Notes under the pieces: model-generated
What the model was told of the DNA's origin: nothing
Seen by the model: only the letters and a program-made list of their open reading frames with translations
The model's database searches: none
Assembly: GCA_015067125.1 (NCBI GenBank)
Contig: SVNB01000108.1
Location: 1-5,184, forward strand
From: Oscillospiraceae bacterium
GTDB lineage: Bacteria > Bacillota > Clostridia > Oscillospirales > Ruminococcaceae
Direction: 5' to 3'
DNA: 5,184 bases
Position numbers and translations under genes: made by a program
Part shown: one piece after another, positions 4,533 through 5,184 of the stretch
How positions within the stretch are numbered: the first letter of the stretch is position 1
Layout: every line of letters begins with the position of its first letter

Positions 4533-4561
4533 TTTTTTCCATACATCGCCTATGGAAAAAA
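4533..4561 (+). repeat. Perfect 11-bp inverted repeat in the oriC gap
   Basis: TTTTTTCCATA (4533–4543) and TATGGAAAAAA (4551–4561) are exact reverse complements around the 7-base loop CATCGCC. Each arm contains TTTTCCATA, two changes from the consensus DnaA box, so the pair may be two facing low-affinity boxes. As RNA it would be a weak A/U hairpin without an immediate U-run. GCC-TTTTTTT-GGC (4566–4578) follows closely. Confidence 0.7.
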
Positions 4562-4592
4562 CAAAGCCTTTTTTTGGCATAAAATAAGGGCC

Positions 4593-4637
4593 TTGTCCAC
4601 TTTTCAACAATATTAACAGCCCCTACTGTTATTACTG
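4593..4637 (+). other. Candidate basal unwinding system: tandem DnaA boxes, GC cluster, DnaA-trio triplets
   Basis: In order on the plus strand: TTGTCCACT (4593–4601), TTTTCAACA (4601–4609), ATATTAACA (4610–4618), the short GC cluster GCCCC (4619–4623), then CTA-CTG-TTA-TTA-CTG (4623–4637). The complementary strand of the triplets reads 3′-GAT-GAC-AAT-AAT-GAC-5′, close to the DnaA-trio consensus 3′-[G/A]AT-5′. This box–GC–trio order and its place before dnaN match the basal unwinding system described in B. subtilis. The boxes are degenerate and the assignment is by eye. Confidence 0.5.
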
Positions 4638-4675
4638 AATAATACTATTCTTTCTTTCTGTTTGGAGGAGATACC

Positions 4676-5184
4676 ATGAAATTTTCTTGCAGCCGCCAGG
4701 AACTTTCCGAAGCGCTGAATAACGTAACCCGTGCCGTTGCCGCAAAAACCACCCACCCGGCACTCGAAGGCGTTCTTATCATTGCAGAAGACGACCGCCT
4801 TACTTTAAGCTGCTATAATATGGAACTTGGCATTACAACCTATATGCCCGCCCGCATAAGCGAAAACGGCTCCATCGTGCTTAACGCAAAGCTTTTCTTT
4901 GATATGGTGCGCCGCCTTGCTTCCGAAAAAATAGAAATAGAATCCGATGAAAAATTCATCACAAAAATCCGCGGTGGTGCCGCAGAATATAATATCATCG
5001 GAATCGAAGCCGAAGAATTTCCGGCTCTTCCCACCGTTGATGAAAAAATCAATTTCACTATCCGCCAGGATACCCTTAAAAGCATGATAGAACAGACAAT
5101 CTTTGCCGTTGCGGTAAACGATTTTAAACCTGTTCATACCGGTTCCAAATTTATTATTAAAGACCACGTGCTTTCCGTAGTTTC
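4676..5184 (+). CDS. dnaN: DNA polymerase III sliding clamp (beta subunit), N-terminal part, cut by the window edge
   Basis: The first 169 codons are present; the frame is open at the right edge. The protein begins MKFSCSRQELSEALNNVTRAV, followed by PALEGVLI (28–35) and LNAKLFFDMVRRL (69–81). Further family landmarks are EAEEFPALP (111–119) and the start of the second clamp domain with EQTIFAV (139–145) and KPVHTG (151–156). Domain I and part of domain II of the three-domain ring subunit are therefore covered; full length in the family is about 365–380 residues. The clamp encircles DNA and tethers the replicative polymerase and other repair and replication factors. The ATG follows GGAGG (4664–4668) by 7 bases. 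Its place behind dnaA and the oriC gap is the standard Bacillota order. No frameshift or odd residue is seen in the visible part. Confidence 0.97.
   Translation, partial: MKFSCSRQELSEALNNVTRAVAAKTTHPALEGVLIIAEDDRLTLSCYNMELGITTYMPARISENGSIVLNAKLFFDMVRRLASEKIEIESDEKFITKIRGGAAEYNIIGIEAEEFPALPTVDEKINFTIRQDTLKSMIEQTIFAVAVNDFKPVHTGSKFIIKDHVLSVV

Larger units (their letters stand above)
4417..4675 (+). other. dnaA–dnaN intergenic region, probable oriC
   Basis: This 259-base, strongly AT-rich gap is the position of the DNA-unwinding site in Bacillus subtilis and relatives. It contains DnaA-box-like nonamers TTTTCCACT (4419–4427), TTGTCCACT (4593–4601) and TTTTCAACA (4601–4609). It also has two dyads, nine GTTAA/TTAAC motifs counting from the dnaA stop codon, and a box–GC–triplet arrangement just before dnaN. 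No exact TTATCCACA is present. No convincing separate dnaN promoter or dnaA terminator is seen; TACTAT (4643–4648) lacks a −35, so dnaN may rely on readthrough from dnaA. Confidence 0.7.

Noticed and set aside
4533..4578. dnaA terminator
   Set aside because: The stem is almost all A/T and is followed by ACAAAGCC rather than directly by a T-run. I leave it as an unexplained inverted repeat.
4805..5167. 120-codon minus-strand frame within dnaN
   Set aside because: It is the antisense shadow of a clear sliding-clamp gene.

Overview
The window is the chromosomal replication-origin locus of a Bacillota bacterium. The gene order jag–yidC–yidD–rnpA–rpmH (minus strand), then dnaA–dnaN (plus strand), is the standard arrangement of this phylum. 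A clostridial gut-type lineage (Oscillospirales-like) is my inference. It rests on a YidC without lipobox, a GDSGLGKT Walker A in DnaA, and short palindromic intergenic repeats of a style I associate with such genomes. No organism can be named from the sequence alone.

Left arm (1–2342, minus strand): a consensus sigma-A promoter (TTGACA, 17 bp, TATAAT) drives rpmH, rnpA, yidD, yidC and the N-terminal part of jag, which runs off the left edge. Spacing is tight: rnpA and yidD overlap by 4 bases, and yidD and yidC by 1. The operon encodes ribosomal protein L34, the RNase P protein, the membrane-insertion pair YidD/YidC and the RNA-binding protein Jag/KhpB.

Middle (2343–3075): this gene-free stretch splits in two. 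Positions 2433–2887 hold a cluster of GC-rich palindromic repeats of two families, A and B. They are arranged twice as A(+), B(+), B(−), with stems that differ between copies but still pair. Positions 2888–3075 are AT-rich and carry the dnaA promoter (extended −10, TGcTATAAT) with a DnaA-box-like nonamer just upstream.

Right arm (3076–5184, plus strand): complete dnaA (446 aa), a 259-bp AT-rich gap, then the first 169 codons of dnaN. The gap is the best candidate for the functional oriC unwinding site. It has tandem DnaA-box-like nonamers, a short GC cluster and a run of DnaA-trio-like triplets just before dnaN. It also has two strong dyads and many GTTAA/TTAAC motifs. The gap contains no canonical TTATCCACA box; the only perfect one in the window lies inside dnaA.

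The genes are core housekeeping, and both arms are transcribed away from the presumed origin. The least-described parts are the repeat cluster and the unusual box repertoire of the dnaA–dnaN gap. I see no tRNA, rRNA, CRISPR array, transposase or defence system.
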